Shown: one piece after another, positions 16,465-25,004 of the stretch
How the letters are laid out: the number at the start of each line of letters is the position of its first letter
Numbering within the stretch: the first letter of the stretch is position 1
Assembly (NCBI GenBank): GCA_963825445.1
Contig: CAWGTM010000001.1
Location: 155,524 to 219,523 of the forward strand
DNA: 64,000 nt
Direction: 5' to 3'
From: Actinophytocola sp963825445
GTDB lineage: Bacteria; Actinomycetota; Actinomycetes; Mycobacteriales; Pseudonocardiaceae
The notes under the pieces: generated by a model
Databases searched by the model: none
The model's input: only the letters and a program-made list of their open reading frames with translations
Told to the model about the DNA's origin: nothing
Position numbers and translations under genes: made by a program

Positions 16465-17906
16465 CAACTCCGACGACGACGTCTGATCTCAAGCACTTAC
16501 AGGGCAACGGTTTCCGCGCCCGGGTCCAGCGCTTCGGCGGCAACCTGGCCGGCATGATCATGCCGAACATCGGCGCGTTCATCGCCTGGGGTCTCATCAC
16601 CGCGTTGTTCATCCCGACCGGCTGGCTGCCGAACGAGACGCTCGCCGGCCTGGTCGACCCGATGCTCAAGGTGCTGCTGCCGGTCCTGATCGGCTACACC
16701 GGCGGTCGCATGGTCCACGGGCAGCGCGGCGCGGTGATCGGCGCCATCGCCACCATGGGTGTGGTGGTGGGTGCCGACATCCCGATGTTCATCGGCGCCA
16801 TGATCATGGGTCCGCTCGCGGCGTTGCTGCTGAAGGGGTTCGACCGGCTGGTCGACGGCAAGATCAAGCCCGGCTTCGAGATGCTGGTGAACAACTTCAG
16901 CTCCGGCATCCTCGGTGGCGGGCTGGCGTTGCTCGGCGTGGTCGGCATCGGGCCGATCGTCGAGGCGCTCACGAACGCCGCCGGCAACGCGGTGGACTTC
17001 CTGGTGGACAACAGTCTGCTGCCGCTGGTGTCACTGATCGTGGAGCCGGCGAAGGCGCTGTTCCTGAACAACGCCATCAACCACGGCGTGTTCGGGCCGC
17101 TCGCCGCCGACCAGGCCTCGGAGACCGGCCAGTCGATCCTGTACATGATCGAGACGAACCCCGGCCCCGGTCTCGGCGTGCTGGTCGCGTTCTTCCTCTT
17201 CGGACCGCGCCGCCTGCGGCCGACCGTGCCCGGCGCGATGATCATCCAGTTCCTCGGCGGTATCCACGAGATCTACTTCCCGTACCTGCTGATGAAGCCG
17301 AAGATGATCCTCGCGGCGATGGCGGGCGGCATGGCGGGTGTGGGCACCGCGATGATCACCAACTCCGGTCTGGTCGCCGCCCCGGCGCCGGGCAGCATCT
17401 TCGCCTACATGGCGGTCACCCCGCGCGGCGGTCACGTGAGCGTCCTCCTGTCCATCCTGATCGCGGCGGGTGTGTCCTTCGTGGTCGGTGCGGCGTTGCT
17501 GAAGTTCGGCCGGGGCGCGGATGACGACGACCAGTCACTGGCCTCGTTCCTGCCTTCCACGCCGGCCCCGGCTGCTGGTACTACGACTGGATCGACCACC
17601 ACCGCCACCCGCCCGCGGATCTCCGGCAAGGAGGTCACCCGCCTGGTGGTCGCCTGTGACGCCGGCATGGGCAGCAGCGTGATGCTCGCGAGCCAGATGC
17701 GGACGCGGCTCAAGCCCTACGGCGTCACGGTCGAACACGTCGCGATCAACGATCTCCCGGCCGAGGAACGGCTCGTGCTCACCCACGTGGACCTGGCCGA
17801 GCGGGCCAGGGCGACCGTGCCGCACGCGGTGGTCGTGGAGTTTCAGGCGTTCCTCGGCGACCCGGCGTTCGACCGGGTCGAGACCGCCATCAAGGAAGGC
17901 AGCTGA
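16461..17906 (+). CDS. mtlA: PTS mannitol-type transporter, fused IICB subunit
   Basis: 481 residues. Residues 1-345 form the membrane IIC domain of the mannitol family (GNLAGMIMPNIGAFIAWGL, FLGGIHEIYFPYLLMKP). A Thr/Pro-rich linker follows, and residues 395-481 form the IIB domain with the phosphocysteine in VVACDAGMGSSVM. There is no IIA domain; that is supplied by the next gene. It imports and phosphorylates a polyol, probably mannitol, though neighbouring fruK and a zinc dehydrogenase leave arabitol or a ketose possible. The ATG overlaps the fruK stop. Confidence 0.9.
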   Translation: MTTPTTTSDLKHLQGNGFRARVQRFGGNLAGMIMPNIGAFIAWGLITALFIPTGWLPNETLAGLVDPMLKVLLPVLIGYTGGRMVHGQRGAVIGAIATMGVVVGADIPMFIGAMIMGPLAALLLKGFDRLVDGKIKPGFEMLVNNFSSGILGGGLALLGVVGIGPIVEALTNAAGNAVDFLVDNSLLPLVSLIVEPAKALFLNNAINHGVFGPLAADQASETGQSILYMIETNPGPGLGVLVAFFLFGPRRLRPTVPGAMIIQFLGGIHEIYFPYLLMKPKMILAAMAGGMAGVGTAMITNSGLVAAPAPGSIFAYMAVTPRGGHVSVLLSILIAAGVSFVVGAALLKFGRGADDDDQSLASFLPSTPAPAAGTTTGSTTTATRPRISGKEVTRLVVACDAGMGSSVMLASQMRTRLKPYGVTVEHVAINDLPAEERLVLTHVDLAERARATVPHAVVVEFQAFLGDPAFDRVETAIKEGS

Positions 17907-17911
17907 GATCA

Positions 17912-18364
17912 TTGGCTGAGCAAGAGGTACTGCCACTGGCCGGCATCCGACTGGGCCTGACCGCCACCGACAAGTGGGACGCCATCAGGCAGTCCGGCGC
18001 GGTACTGTCCGAACTGGACGCCGTCGAACCCGGCTACCCGGAGACCATGCTGGAACGCGAGCGGTCGGTGTCGACCTACATCGGCGAGGGCGTGGCCATT
18101 CCCCACGGGACGGACGCCAGCCGGGCGCTGGTGCGCCGCACCACTCTCGGCGTGCTGCAGTTCCCGTCCGGTGTGGACTGGGACGGCCAGTCGGTGCGGA
18201 TCTGCGTGGCCATCGCGGCGAAGGGCGACGAGCACGTGGCCGTCCTGTCCGGACTCGCGCAGATCCTCATGAACCCCGAGCAGGCCGAGGCACTGCGGTC
18301 CTCGACCAGCGCCGAGGAAGTCCACGAACTGCTGTCATCGATCGGAAAGGGCCTGGAAGTATGA
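17912..18364 (+). CDS. mtlF: PTS mannitol/fructose-type IIA component
   Basis: 150 residues of the fructose/mannitol IIA fold. The phosphoryl-accepting His is in GEGVAIPHGTDASRALV near residue 65. It carries phosphate from HPr to the IIB Cys of the preceding gene. The start is TTG 17912, 5 bases after the mtlA stop; GGAAGG lies somewhat far upstream. The stop overlaps the next ATG (ATGA). Confidence 0.87.
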   Translation: MAEQEVLPLAGIRLGLTATDKWDAIRQSGAVLSELDAVEPGYPETMLERERSVSTYIGEGVAIPHGTDASRALVRRTTLGVLQFPSGVDWDGQSVRICVAIAAKGDEHVAVLSGLAQILMNPEQAEALRSSTSAEEVHELLSSIGKGLEV

Positions 18365-19404
18365 GAGTGGCGCGGTTCTACGCCCCCGGCGACATTCGCC
18401 TGGAGGACGCCGACGAGCCGTCGCCGGGGCCGAACGAGGTGAAGATCCGGGTGCGGCAGTGCTCGACCTGCGGCACCGACGTGAAGATCTCCAAGCACGG
18501 CCACCACCACCTGGTCCCGCCGCGCGTGATCGGCCACGAGATCGCCGGCGAGGTGGTCGAGGCCGGCGCGAACGTGTCCGGCTGGACGGCCGGCGACCGG
18601 GTGCAGGTGATCGCGGCCATGCCGTGCGGCACCTGCGCCGACTGCCGCGGGGCCGGCAGACCATCTGTCCCAACCAGACCTCCATCGGCTACCACTACGA
18701 CGGCGGGTTCGCGGAGTTCCTGGTGGTGCCGCGAGGCCGTCCTGGCGGTCGACGGGCTGAACCGGATCCCCGACGGGGTGAGCTTCGCCGAGGCGTCGGT
18801 CGCCGAACCGTTGGCGTGCGTGGTGAACGGACAGGAACTGGCCGGGGTCGGGCAGGGTGACGACGTCGTGGTGGTCGGTGCCGGGCCGATCGGCTGCCTG
18901 CACGTGCGGCTGGCCCGCGCCAACGGTGCCCGGCGGGTGTTCCTCGTGGAACTCAACCGGTCCCGGTTGGACATGGCGGCCGCCGCGGTCGAACCGGACG
19001 CGGCGATCTGCTCGGCCGAGGTCGACGCGGTCGACGAGGTGCGCAAGCTGACCGACGGCCGCGGCGCCGACGTGGTGATCACCGCGGCGGCTTCCGGTGC
19101 GGCACAGGAGGAAGCGCTGCAGATGGCCGCGCGCAGCGGCCGGATCAGCTTCTTCGGCGGCCTGCCGAAGGACAAGCCGACCATCACCCTGGACTCCAAC
19201 CTGGTGCACTACCGCGAGCTGACCATCGTGGGCGCCAACGGCTCCAGCCCCGCGCACAACAAGCGGGCGCTGGAGCTGATCGCGTCCGGCCAGGTGCCGG
19301 TCGCACGACCTGATCACCCACCGGCTGCCGCTGTCGACGGCTGCACGACGCGATCGAGCTGGTGGCGAGCGGCGCGGGCGATCAAGGTGACCATCGAACC
19401 GTGA
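18361..19404 (+). CDS. Zinc-dependent medium-chain dehydrogenase in the PTS operon (several small frameshifts)
   Basis: About 345 residues of the sorbitol/threonine dehydrogenase family. RQCSTCGTDVKISKHGHHHLVPPRVIGHEIAGEV carries catalytic zinc ligands, CGTCADC starts the structural zinc site, and VVVGAGPIGCLHVRLA binds NAD(P). Compensating indels near 18655 and 18735 garble about 27 residues: the neighbouring frame reads RQTICPNQTSIGYHYDGGFA, the expected family sequence. More indels near 19305-19375 scramble the end. It probably oxidises the polyol phosphate made by the PTS, in place of a classical MtlD. The gene overlaps mtlF. Confidence 0.78.
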   Translation: MRVARFYAPGDIRLEDADEPSPGPNEVKIRVRQCSTCGTDVKISKHGHHHLVPPRVIGHEIAGEVVEAGANVSGWTAGDRVQVIAAMPCGTCADCRGAGRPSVPTRPPSATTTTAGSRSSWWCREAVLAVDGLNRIPDGVSFAEASVAEPLACVVNGQELAGVGQGDDVVVVGAGPIGCLHVRLARANGARRVFLVELNRSRLDMAAAAVEPDAAICSAEVDAVDEVRKLTDGRGADVVITAAASGAAQEEALQMAARSGRISFFGGLPKDKPTITLDSNLVHYRELTIVGANGSSPAHNKRALELIASGQVPVARPDHPPAAAVDGCTTRSSWWRAARAIKVTIEP

Positions 19405-19429
19405 TCGGGGCTTTCGTCGAGGAGGACGC

Positions 19430-19705
19430 ATGCCTACCAGAGAAGTCGTTGTCGGGTCGAGGATCGGACTGCACGGCCGGCCGGCCGCCATGGTGGTGCA
19501 AGGCCGCCGCCGCGGCAGCCGGTGACCGTCCGGATCAGCAAGTCGGGGCCGCCGGTGGACGCCAGCAGCATCATCGCGGTGCTCGCGCTCGGCGCCGCAC
19601 GGCGGTGACACGGTCACCATCGAGGCCGAGGGAGAGGGCGCCGACGCGGCGCTCGACGCGATGGCCGAACTGCTGGCGCGCGACCTGGACGCTGCGATGC
19701 GGTGA
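19430..19705 (+). CDS. ptsH: Phosphocarrier protein HPr (frameshifted in this sequence)
   Basis: About 90 residues. VVVGSRIGLHGRPAAMVV has the active-site His near residue 15, and VDASSIIAVLALGA is the regulatory-Ser region. At least two indels, near 19500 and 19600, break the frame; the tail (DAALDAMAELLARDLDAA) is intact in another frame and ends at TGA 19703-19705. GGAGG lies 5 bases before ATG 19430. It passes phosphate from enzyme I to the IIA component two genes upstream. Confidence 0.8.
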
Positions 19706-21335
19706 GCAGCGATGCCGAGGGCCTCGGGGTGAGTCCGGGCCGGACGGCGGGGCCCGGTCTACCGGATGGCCGCGCCGCCCGCCCTGCCCGCCGACGGGCC
19801 TGCGGCCGGGCCGCGACGACGCCGCGCGGGCCGCTGGCGGCGCTGCGCGTTCGTGGCCGACGACCTGGACGCAGCTCGCGGCCGAGGTGACCGGTCACGG
19901 CGGCCGAGGTCCTCGACGCCCAGGTCGATGATCGCGGCGGACCCGACCCTGGCCGACGCGGTGACCGCGAAGGTCGACGCCGGTCGCCCGGCCGCGTGGG
20001 CGGTCACCGACGCGATCGCCGATCAGCAGGAGGTGTTCGCCGCGCTGGGCGGCTACTTCGCCGAGCGGGCGGCCGACCTGGCCGACATCCGCGACCGCGC
20101 GGTCGCGCGGCTGCTGGACCTGCCGATGCCCGGGCTGCCCCGGCCCGGGCGAGCCGTTCGTGCTGGTGGCCGACGATCTCGCGCCGGCCGACACGGTGCT
20201 GCTCGACCCGTCCAGGTGCTGGCGATCGTCACCCGGCGGGGCGGCCCGACCAGCCACACGGCGATCCTCGCCCGGTCGCGCGGCCTGCCGGCCGTGGTGA
20301 GCTGCCGGCTCTGGACGTGGCGGACGGGCACGATCGTCGCGGTGGATGGCACGACTGGCGCGGTGGACGAGGTGACGTCGGAGGAGGCCGCGGAGATCCG
20401 CGCCGAGCGGCGGACGCTGGCGCGCCGACGCGGCCGACCGGCCCCGGCCGGACCTCCGACGGGCATGCGGTGCCGCTGCTGGGCAACGTCGGCGCGGCGG
20501 CCGACGTGTCCGAGCGACACCGAGGGAATCGGCCTGTTCCGCACGGAGTTCCTGTTCCTGGGCCGGACGTCGCGCCCACCGGTCGAGGAGCAGGCGCGCG
20601 CGTACGCCGCGGTGTTCCGGCGCGCAGGGCGACCGGGAAGATCGTGGTGCGCACCCTGGACGCGGGCGCGGACAAACCGTTGCCGTTCCTGGGCTTGGCG
20701 GACGAGGAGAACCCGGCGCTGGGCGTGCGGGGCGTGCGCGTGGCGCGGTCGCATCCGGCGGTCCTGGCCGACCAACTGGCGGCGGTATCGTTGGCGGCGC
20801 GGGAAACCGACGCCGACGTGTGGGTGATGGCCCCGATGGTGGCCACGGCCGGCGGAGGCGGAGTCGTTCGCGGCGGCGGCGCGCGAGCGCGGGCCTGCCG
20901 GTGGCGGGCGTGATGATCGAGGTGCCGGCCGCGGCGCTGCGGGCCGCGCAACTGCTGTCGGTGGTGGACTTCGTGTCGATCGGCACGAACGACCTGAGCC
21001 AGTACACGATGGCCGCCGACCGGATGAACGGCGACCTGGCGGAGCTGCTGGACCCGTGGCAACCGGCGGTGCTGTCGCTGGTGGCCTCGTGTGCGAGCGC
21101 GGGCCGCGCGGCGGGCAAACCGGTGGGCGTGTGCGGCGAGTCGGCGGGCGATCCGTTGCTGGCTCTGGTGTTCGTGGGCCTGGGCGTGACCAGCCTGTCG
21201 ATGTCGGGCCCGAGCGTGGCCGCCGTGCGGGCCTCGCTGGCCACCCACACCCGCGCGGACTGCGAACGCCTGGCGGCGGCCGCCCTGGCGGCACCCTCGG
21301 CGCGGGCGGCTCGCGAGGCGGTGGCCGCGGGATAG
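19702..21335 (+). CDS. ptsI: PTS enzyme I (phosphoenolpyruvate-protein phosphotransferase), many frameshifts in this sequence
   Basis: About 545 residues once the frames are joined, the normal enzyme I length. Recognisable pieces in order: EGLGVSPGRTAGP (start, GTG overlapping the ptsH stop), TRRGGPTSHTAILARSRGLPAVV with the phosphohistidine, VAVDGTTG, DTEGIGLFRTEFLFLG, ADEENPALGVRGVRV, and DFVSIGTNDLSQYTMAADR with the PEP-binding region near the end. Eight or more single-base indels lie between about 19740 and 20910; the last 430 bases read cleanly. It starts the phosphorelay from PEP. With so many essential motifs kept, sequencing error is more likely than decay. Confidence 0.82.
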
Positions 21336-21338
21336 GGC

Positions 21339-21354
21339 GCAGTTTCGAAACTGC
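21339..21354. promoter_or_regulatory. Perfect 16-bp palindrome between ptsI and the next gene
   Basis: GCAGTTTCGAAACTGC reads the same on both strands and begins 4 bases after the ptsI stop. With no loop it is a poor terminator, so an operator for the downstream membrane-protein gene is more likely. It is not repeated elsewhere that I could see. Confidence 0.4.
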
Positions 21355-21392
21355 CGGTGACAGGACTGTTCGCGGTGCGCCACGCTGTGGAC

Positions 21393-22199
21393 ATGGTTCT
21401 GCTCGTTGCCGGGTTGCTCGGCGTCGCCGCGGTGGTGTTGACCCTGCCCTGGGGTCGGCGGGATCCCGCGGAGTTCTCGGCAGCGGACATCGGATATGTG
21501 CGCGGCGGGCCGGTCGGTGCGGTGCTCGCCGCGCTCAGCGTCCTGTACGTCGAAGGGATGGTCGAGGTTCGCGCCGGCCGGCGAGGGTTTCGGCGCACGC
21601 TGCTGCCATTGCCGAACCAGGCCGAGCCACTCGTGCGGGCCGTGCACTCGGCGCTCGACTCGCCGGCGCGGCTGCGGCGGATTCTCGGTCAGTGGGGTGT
21701 GCGGCGCGCGGTCGAGACCAGCGCCACCAGGGTGTACGCCGCCCGCCTGCGGACCGGGGAGTGGCGGCGGTTCGCCGGTACGGCCGCGGCGTTCGCGGCC
21801 GTCGTGGTCGCGGTGGTGGCGTTGTTCGCCGACGGGGTCGACGTCTTCGGGGTCGCGGTGGTCGTCGTGACCCTCGCCATCGCGGTTCTGTTGTGGCGCG
21901 GGCGGTTCGTCACCGTGGCCGGGCGCAGGCTCGTGGCCGGGCTGCGCCGTTCGGTGGTCACCGCGGTGCCCGCACGGCCCGAGCGTCGGGAGGTGATCCA
22001 CGCGGACACCAACCTCGCCATGAATACGGCCATCTATGCCCACGCCTCCCTGCACCTCGCGGTGGCTGCCGGGCACTCGCGCGACGAAGACTGGCCGACC
22101 GATCTGTCCAACACTTCCGGGTTCGGCACCGACGGCGGATACGGCTCGGACTTCGGTGACAGCGGTGGCGGCGACGGTGGCGGCGGGAGCGACTACTAG
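21393..22199 (+). CDS. TIGR04222-type membrane protein
   Basis: 268 residues. An N-terminal membrane anchor (MVLLVAGLLGVAAVVLTL) is followed by AADIGYVRGGPVGAVLAALSVL, the opening of the TIGR04222 family, and by two more membrane segments near 145-185. The last 35 residues are rich in Gly, Asp and Ser (GGGDGGGGSDY), a usual tail for this family. Function is unknown. ATG 21393 is chosen; GTG 21357 would add 12 residues. Its TAG shares CTAG with the stop of the convergent PLP enzyme. Confidence 0.75.
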   Translation: MVLLVAGLLGVAAVVLTLPWGRRDPAEFSAADIGYVRGGPVGAVLAALSVLYVEGMVEVRAGRRGFRRTLLPLPNQAEPLVRAVHSALDSPARLRRILGQWGVRRAVETSATRVYAARLRTGEWRRFAGTAAAFAAVVVAVVALFADGVDVFGVAVVVVTLAIAVLLWRGRFVTVAGRRLVAGLRRSVVTAVPARPERREVIHADTNLAMNTAIYAHASLHLAVAAGHSRDEDWPTDLSNTSGFGTDGGYGSDFGDSGGGDGGGGSDY

Positions 22200-23279
22200 C
22201 GCAGCGCCTGGTCGAGGTCGGCCCACAGGTCCTCGACGTGCTCGCAGCCCACGCTCAGCCGCAACAGGCCCGCCGGCACGTGTTCCTGCCCCACCAGCTT
22301 CGCCCGGCGTTCGATCGTGCTCTCCACGCCGCCGAGACTGGTGGCCGCGGTGATCACCCGCACGGCGTCGCACACCGCGTCCGCCGCCGCACCGGAGGCC
22401 AGCTCGAACGACAGCACCGCACCGAAACCACTCATCTGCGCGGCCGCGCGCTGGTGACCCGGGATCGGTCGGGCAGCCCGGATACCGCACCCGGACGACC
22501 GCCGGGTGGGAGGCCAGTCGCCGCGCCAGCTCACCCGCGTTGTCCTGGCCGCGGTCCAGCCGCACGGCCATCGTGCGCAGCCCACGCAACGCCAGATACG
22601 CCTCCAGCCCACCAGGAGTGGCGCCGGCCAGCACGCGCCGGGTCCGCAGCCGCTCGGCCAGCGACGGGTCGGTGGTGACCGTGAGACCGAGCAGCAGGTC
22701 GGCGTGCCCGCCGATGAACTTCGTGGCGCTGTGCATGACCACGCTCGCGCCCAGGGCGAGCGGGCGCTGCAGCAGGGGAGTGGCGAAGGTGTTGTCCACC
22801 ACCACGAGCGTGTCCGCCGCGCACAGCGCCGGCAGGTCGGCCACGTCCATCAGCGGGTTGGTCGGCGACTCGAGCCAGAGCAGGTCCGCGCCGGCGGCGG
22901 CGTCGAGGGTCGTGGAGGTGTCGGTGATGTCGACCAACCGGACCGTCCACCGGCCGGCCCGTTCACCGTCGGCCAGCAGGGCGCGGACCGCGCTGTAGGA
23001 GTCGGTGGGCGCCACCACCCGCGCGCCGACGGGCAGCAGGTCGACGACGGCCGCGGCGGCGGCCATCCCCGACGCGAACGCCGTGGCAGCACCACCCTCA
23101 AGCGCCCCGACGGCGTCTTCCAGGGCCTCCCAGCCGGGGGTGGCGTCGTTGCGGGAGTACTCCCGCGCGCCGGCGTGGAAGCTGGACGCGAGGACCGGCG
23201 GGATGTTCAGCGGCTCACCAGGACGCGCGGGTGAGCGGCCCGCGCTCACCACCACCGTCTCGGGACGGGGTTCGCTCAC
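22196..23279 (-). CDS. Cys/Met-metabolism PLP enzyme (cystathionine gamma-synthase/lyase type), one frameshift
   Basis: About 361 residues of the gamma family of PLP enzymes. NIPPVLASSFHAG, LWLESPTNPLMDVADL and VVMHSATKFIGGHADLLLG (PLP Lys) are diagnostic. Indels near 22470 break the frame after RVRYPG; the other frame resumes at GHQRAAAQMSGFGAVLSFEL and runs to the stop. It would make or cleave cystathionine in methionine/cysteine metabolism; synthase versus lyase cannot be decided. The GTG start overlaps the upstream gene's TGA. Confidence 0.82.
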
Positions 23280-23812
23280 TGGGGCGGGGGATTGAAGGGG
23301 TCGCGGCGTAGCGAGTTGAGGATGCGCTGCATGGTCTCGACGTCCACGTTCTCCTCCTCCGGCTCCTCGGCCACCGAGATCTCGCCGGCCGCGGCCTTCG
23401 TGGTGCCGCGACGCGGGAGGGGCACGACGGTCGCGTCCATGCCGGTCGGGAGGGGAAGCTCGGCCCACAGCAGCTGACGGCCGCCGGCCAGCGGTTCGAC
23501 GCCGCTGTTCACCCGGCGCAGCGCGCGCGGCAGGACGACCGTGGGGGCCGTGCGGCGGAAGTCCTCGATCTCGACGGCCAGCACCCCGCCACGCAGCCGC
23601 AGGCGCAGCGTGATCATCGACAGGGCGGCCTTCTCATCGACGCTGGTGACGACGGCCTGGACCAACGCCTTGGCGGTGTCCGACACCTCGTCCACCATCG
23701 TCGGCACCTGCCACTCGATGAGGGTGAACTTGACGAAGAGGTCTGCGCAGTTCAGGGCACTCGGCGTCGCGACGAGCCGGAGATCGTCCACCTGCGCGGT
23801 CTGGTCGTGCAC
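23276..23812 (-). CDS. HATPase-fold ATP-binding regulatory protein (RsbW/anti-sigma-like)
   Basis: 178 residues. The sequence LRLVATPSALNCADLFVKFTL, then VDEVSDTAKALVQAVV and LAVEIEDF, resembles actinomycete ATP-binding proteins of the histidine-kinase-like ATPase superfamily related to serine-kinase anti-sigma factors. The canonical N and G boxes are weak, so activity is uncertain. The C-terminal 50 residues are acidic and Pro-rich. GTG 23812 is chosen because AAGGA precedes it; GTG 23824 is an alternative. It is translationally coupled to the PLP enzyme downstream. Confidence 0.55.
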   Translation of the reverse strand: MHDQTAQVDDLRLVATPSALNCADLFVKFTLIEWQVPTMVDEVSDTAKALVQAVVTSVDEKAALSMITLRLRLRGGVLAVEIEDFRRTAPTVVLPRALRRVNSGVEPLAGGRQLLWAELPLPTGMDATVVPLPRRGTTKAAAGEISVAEEPEEENVDVETMQRILNSLRRDPFNPPPQ

Positions 23813-23931
23813 TGGTTCCTTCACACCCCATGGCTGGAAACGTGGTTGATCTTGCCTGCTGCCACGTAGTCGGTGCAATCCCCGAGACGATAGTTCGTCC
23901 CAGATTCAAGCACTCCGCCGGGCGGCCCAAT

Positions 23932-24552
23932 TCACGGTGCTGGCAGGTCGACCTGCCAGCCGGCCGCCACCGAGCGGCGGCAGGCGTCGGGCTCGTCGCC
24001 GCACGACATGTACAGCGCGACCAGCATGGGGGCGCCGTGGGCGAGGCCCTCGGGTGGCAGGGGGCCGGTGGTCACCAGCGACGCCAGGCCGTGGCCGATG
24101 GCCCAGCTCTGGGTCGCCAGGCCGACCGGGTCCACGTCCGCACGAAACCGGCCCGCCGCGCAAGAACGCTCCACGCCCCGGACCAGGCTGAGCAGCGACT
24201 CGTCCGCGGCCGCCGGGTCCTCCAGGTCGAACGTGGCGTCGAACATCACCCGGTACAGATCGGGGTGCGCCAGCGCGTTCGAGAGATACGCCGAACCCAG
24301 CGCCGCCAGGTCGCGGACCGGGTCGTCCGTCGGGTGGACCGCCGCAAGCTTGGAAGCCAGCCGCGTGAAGCCCTCCTGCCGCATCGCCCGCCACAGGCCG
24401 TCCATGCCGCCGAAGTACGTGTACACGGCCATGGTCGACACCCCCGTGCCGTCGACCACCGAACGCAACGTCACCGGCTCGCGCGCCCGCAGCAGTTGCG
24501 CCGCCCGCGTGATGAGCAGGGAACGCACGGCCGGATCCTTCGTTCTCGCCAT
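23932..24552 (-). CDS. TetR-family transcriptional regulator
   Basis: 206 residues. The N-terminal helix-turn-helix (RSLLITRAAQLLRAREPVTLRSVVDGTGVSTMAVYTYFGG) is clear; the C-terminal ligand domain resembles the TetR_C_13/WHG-type. The start is ATG 24552 (MARTKDP). It is divergent from the RidA gene, with a strong dyad between them that it probably binds, controlling itself and ridA. Confidence 0.88.
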   Translation of the reverse strand: MARTKDPAVRSLLITRAAQLLRAREPVTLRSVVDGTGVSTMAVYTYFGGMDGLWRAMRQEGFTRLASKLAAVHPTDDPVRDLAALGSAYLSNALAHPDLYRVMFDATFDLEDPAAADESLLSLVRGVERSCAAGRFRADVDPVGLATQSWAIGHGLASLVTTGPLPPEGLAHGAPMLVALYMSCGDEPDACRRSVAAGWQVDLPAP

Positions 24553-24563
24553 GGCCCTACTAT

Positions 24564-24585
24564 ACATGGCATAGCTATGCTATGT
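24564..24585. promoter_or_regulatory. TetR operator between tetR and ridA
   Basis: A 22-bp dyad with one mismatched pair: ACAT-n-GCATAGCTATGC-n-ATGT, whose central 12 bases are a perfect palindrome. It fills the 40-base gap between the divergent starts and overlaps AT-rich -10-like hexamers on both strands, so binding would block both genes. Confidence 0.7.
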
Positions 24586-24592
24586 TTTGTGC

Positions 24593-25000
24593 ATGGCGAT
24601 TGAACTCATGAACCCCGAAGGTCTCCCGAAGCCGGACGTGTACCGGCAGATGTCCGTCGCGACCGGGTCGCGATTCGTGTTCCTGGCGGGCCAGGTGGCC
24701 CGCGACGCCGACGGGAACCCCGTCGGGCCCGGCGACCTCGCCGCCCAGGTGGAGCAGGCCTACCGCAACATCGGCACCGCGTTGGAGTCCGTGGGCGGCT
24801 CGTTCGACGACGTGGCGAAGCTGACCGTCTACGTCGTCGACTGGACGCCCGACAAGCTGGCCGCGCTCGGCGAGGGCGTGGGCCGGGCCGCTGCCGCCAT
24901 GGGCGTCGACCCGGTCAAACCGATCACCCTGCTGAGCGTCGCCGGGCTGGGCGAGCCCGACCTGCTGGTGGAGGTCGAGGCCACGGCCGTGCTGGACTGA
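24593..25000 (+). CDS. RidA (YjgF/YER057c/UK114) family protein
   Basis: 135 residues, a complete RidA domain: FVFLAGQVARDADGNPVGPGDL, a YRNIGTALESVGG helix, and the ending VEVEATAVLD. The family hydrolyses reactive enamine/imine intermediates or has related roles; this member's substrate is unknown, and the usual substrate-binding Arg is not obvious. ATG 24593 has no ribosome site and may be leaderless. A methyltransferase follows after 4 bases, so the two are probably co-transcribed under TetR. Confidence 0.88.
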   Translation: MAIELMNPEGLPKPDVYRQMSVATGSRFVFLAGQVARDADGNPVGPGDLAAQVEQAYRNIGTALESVGGSFDDVAKLTVYVVDWTPDKLAALGEGVGRAAAAMGVDPVKPITLLSVAGLGEPDLLVEVEATAVLD

Positions 25001-25004
25001 ACAC

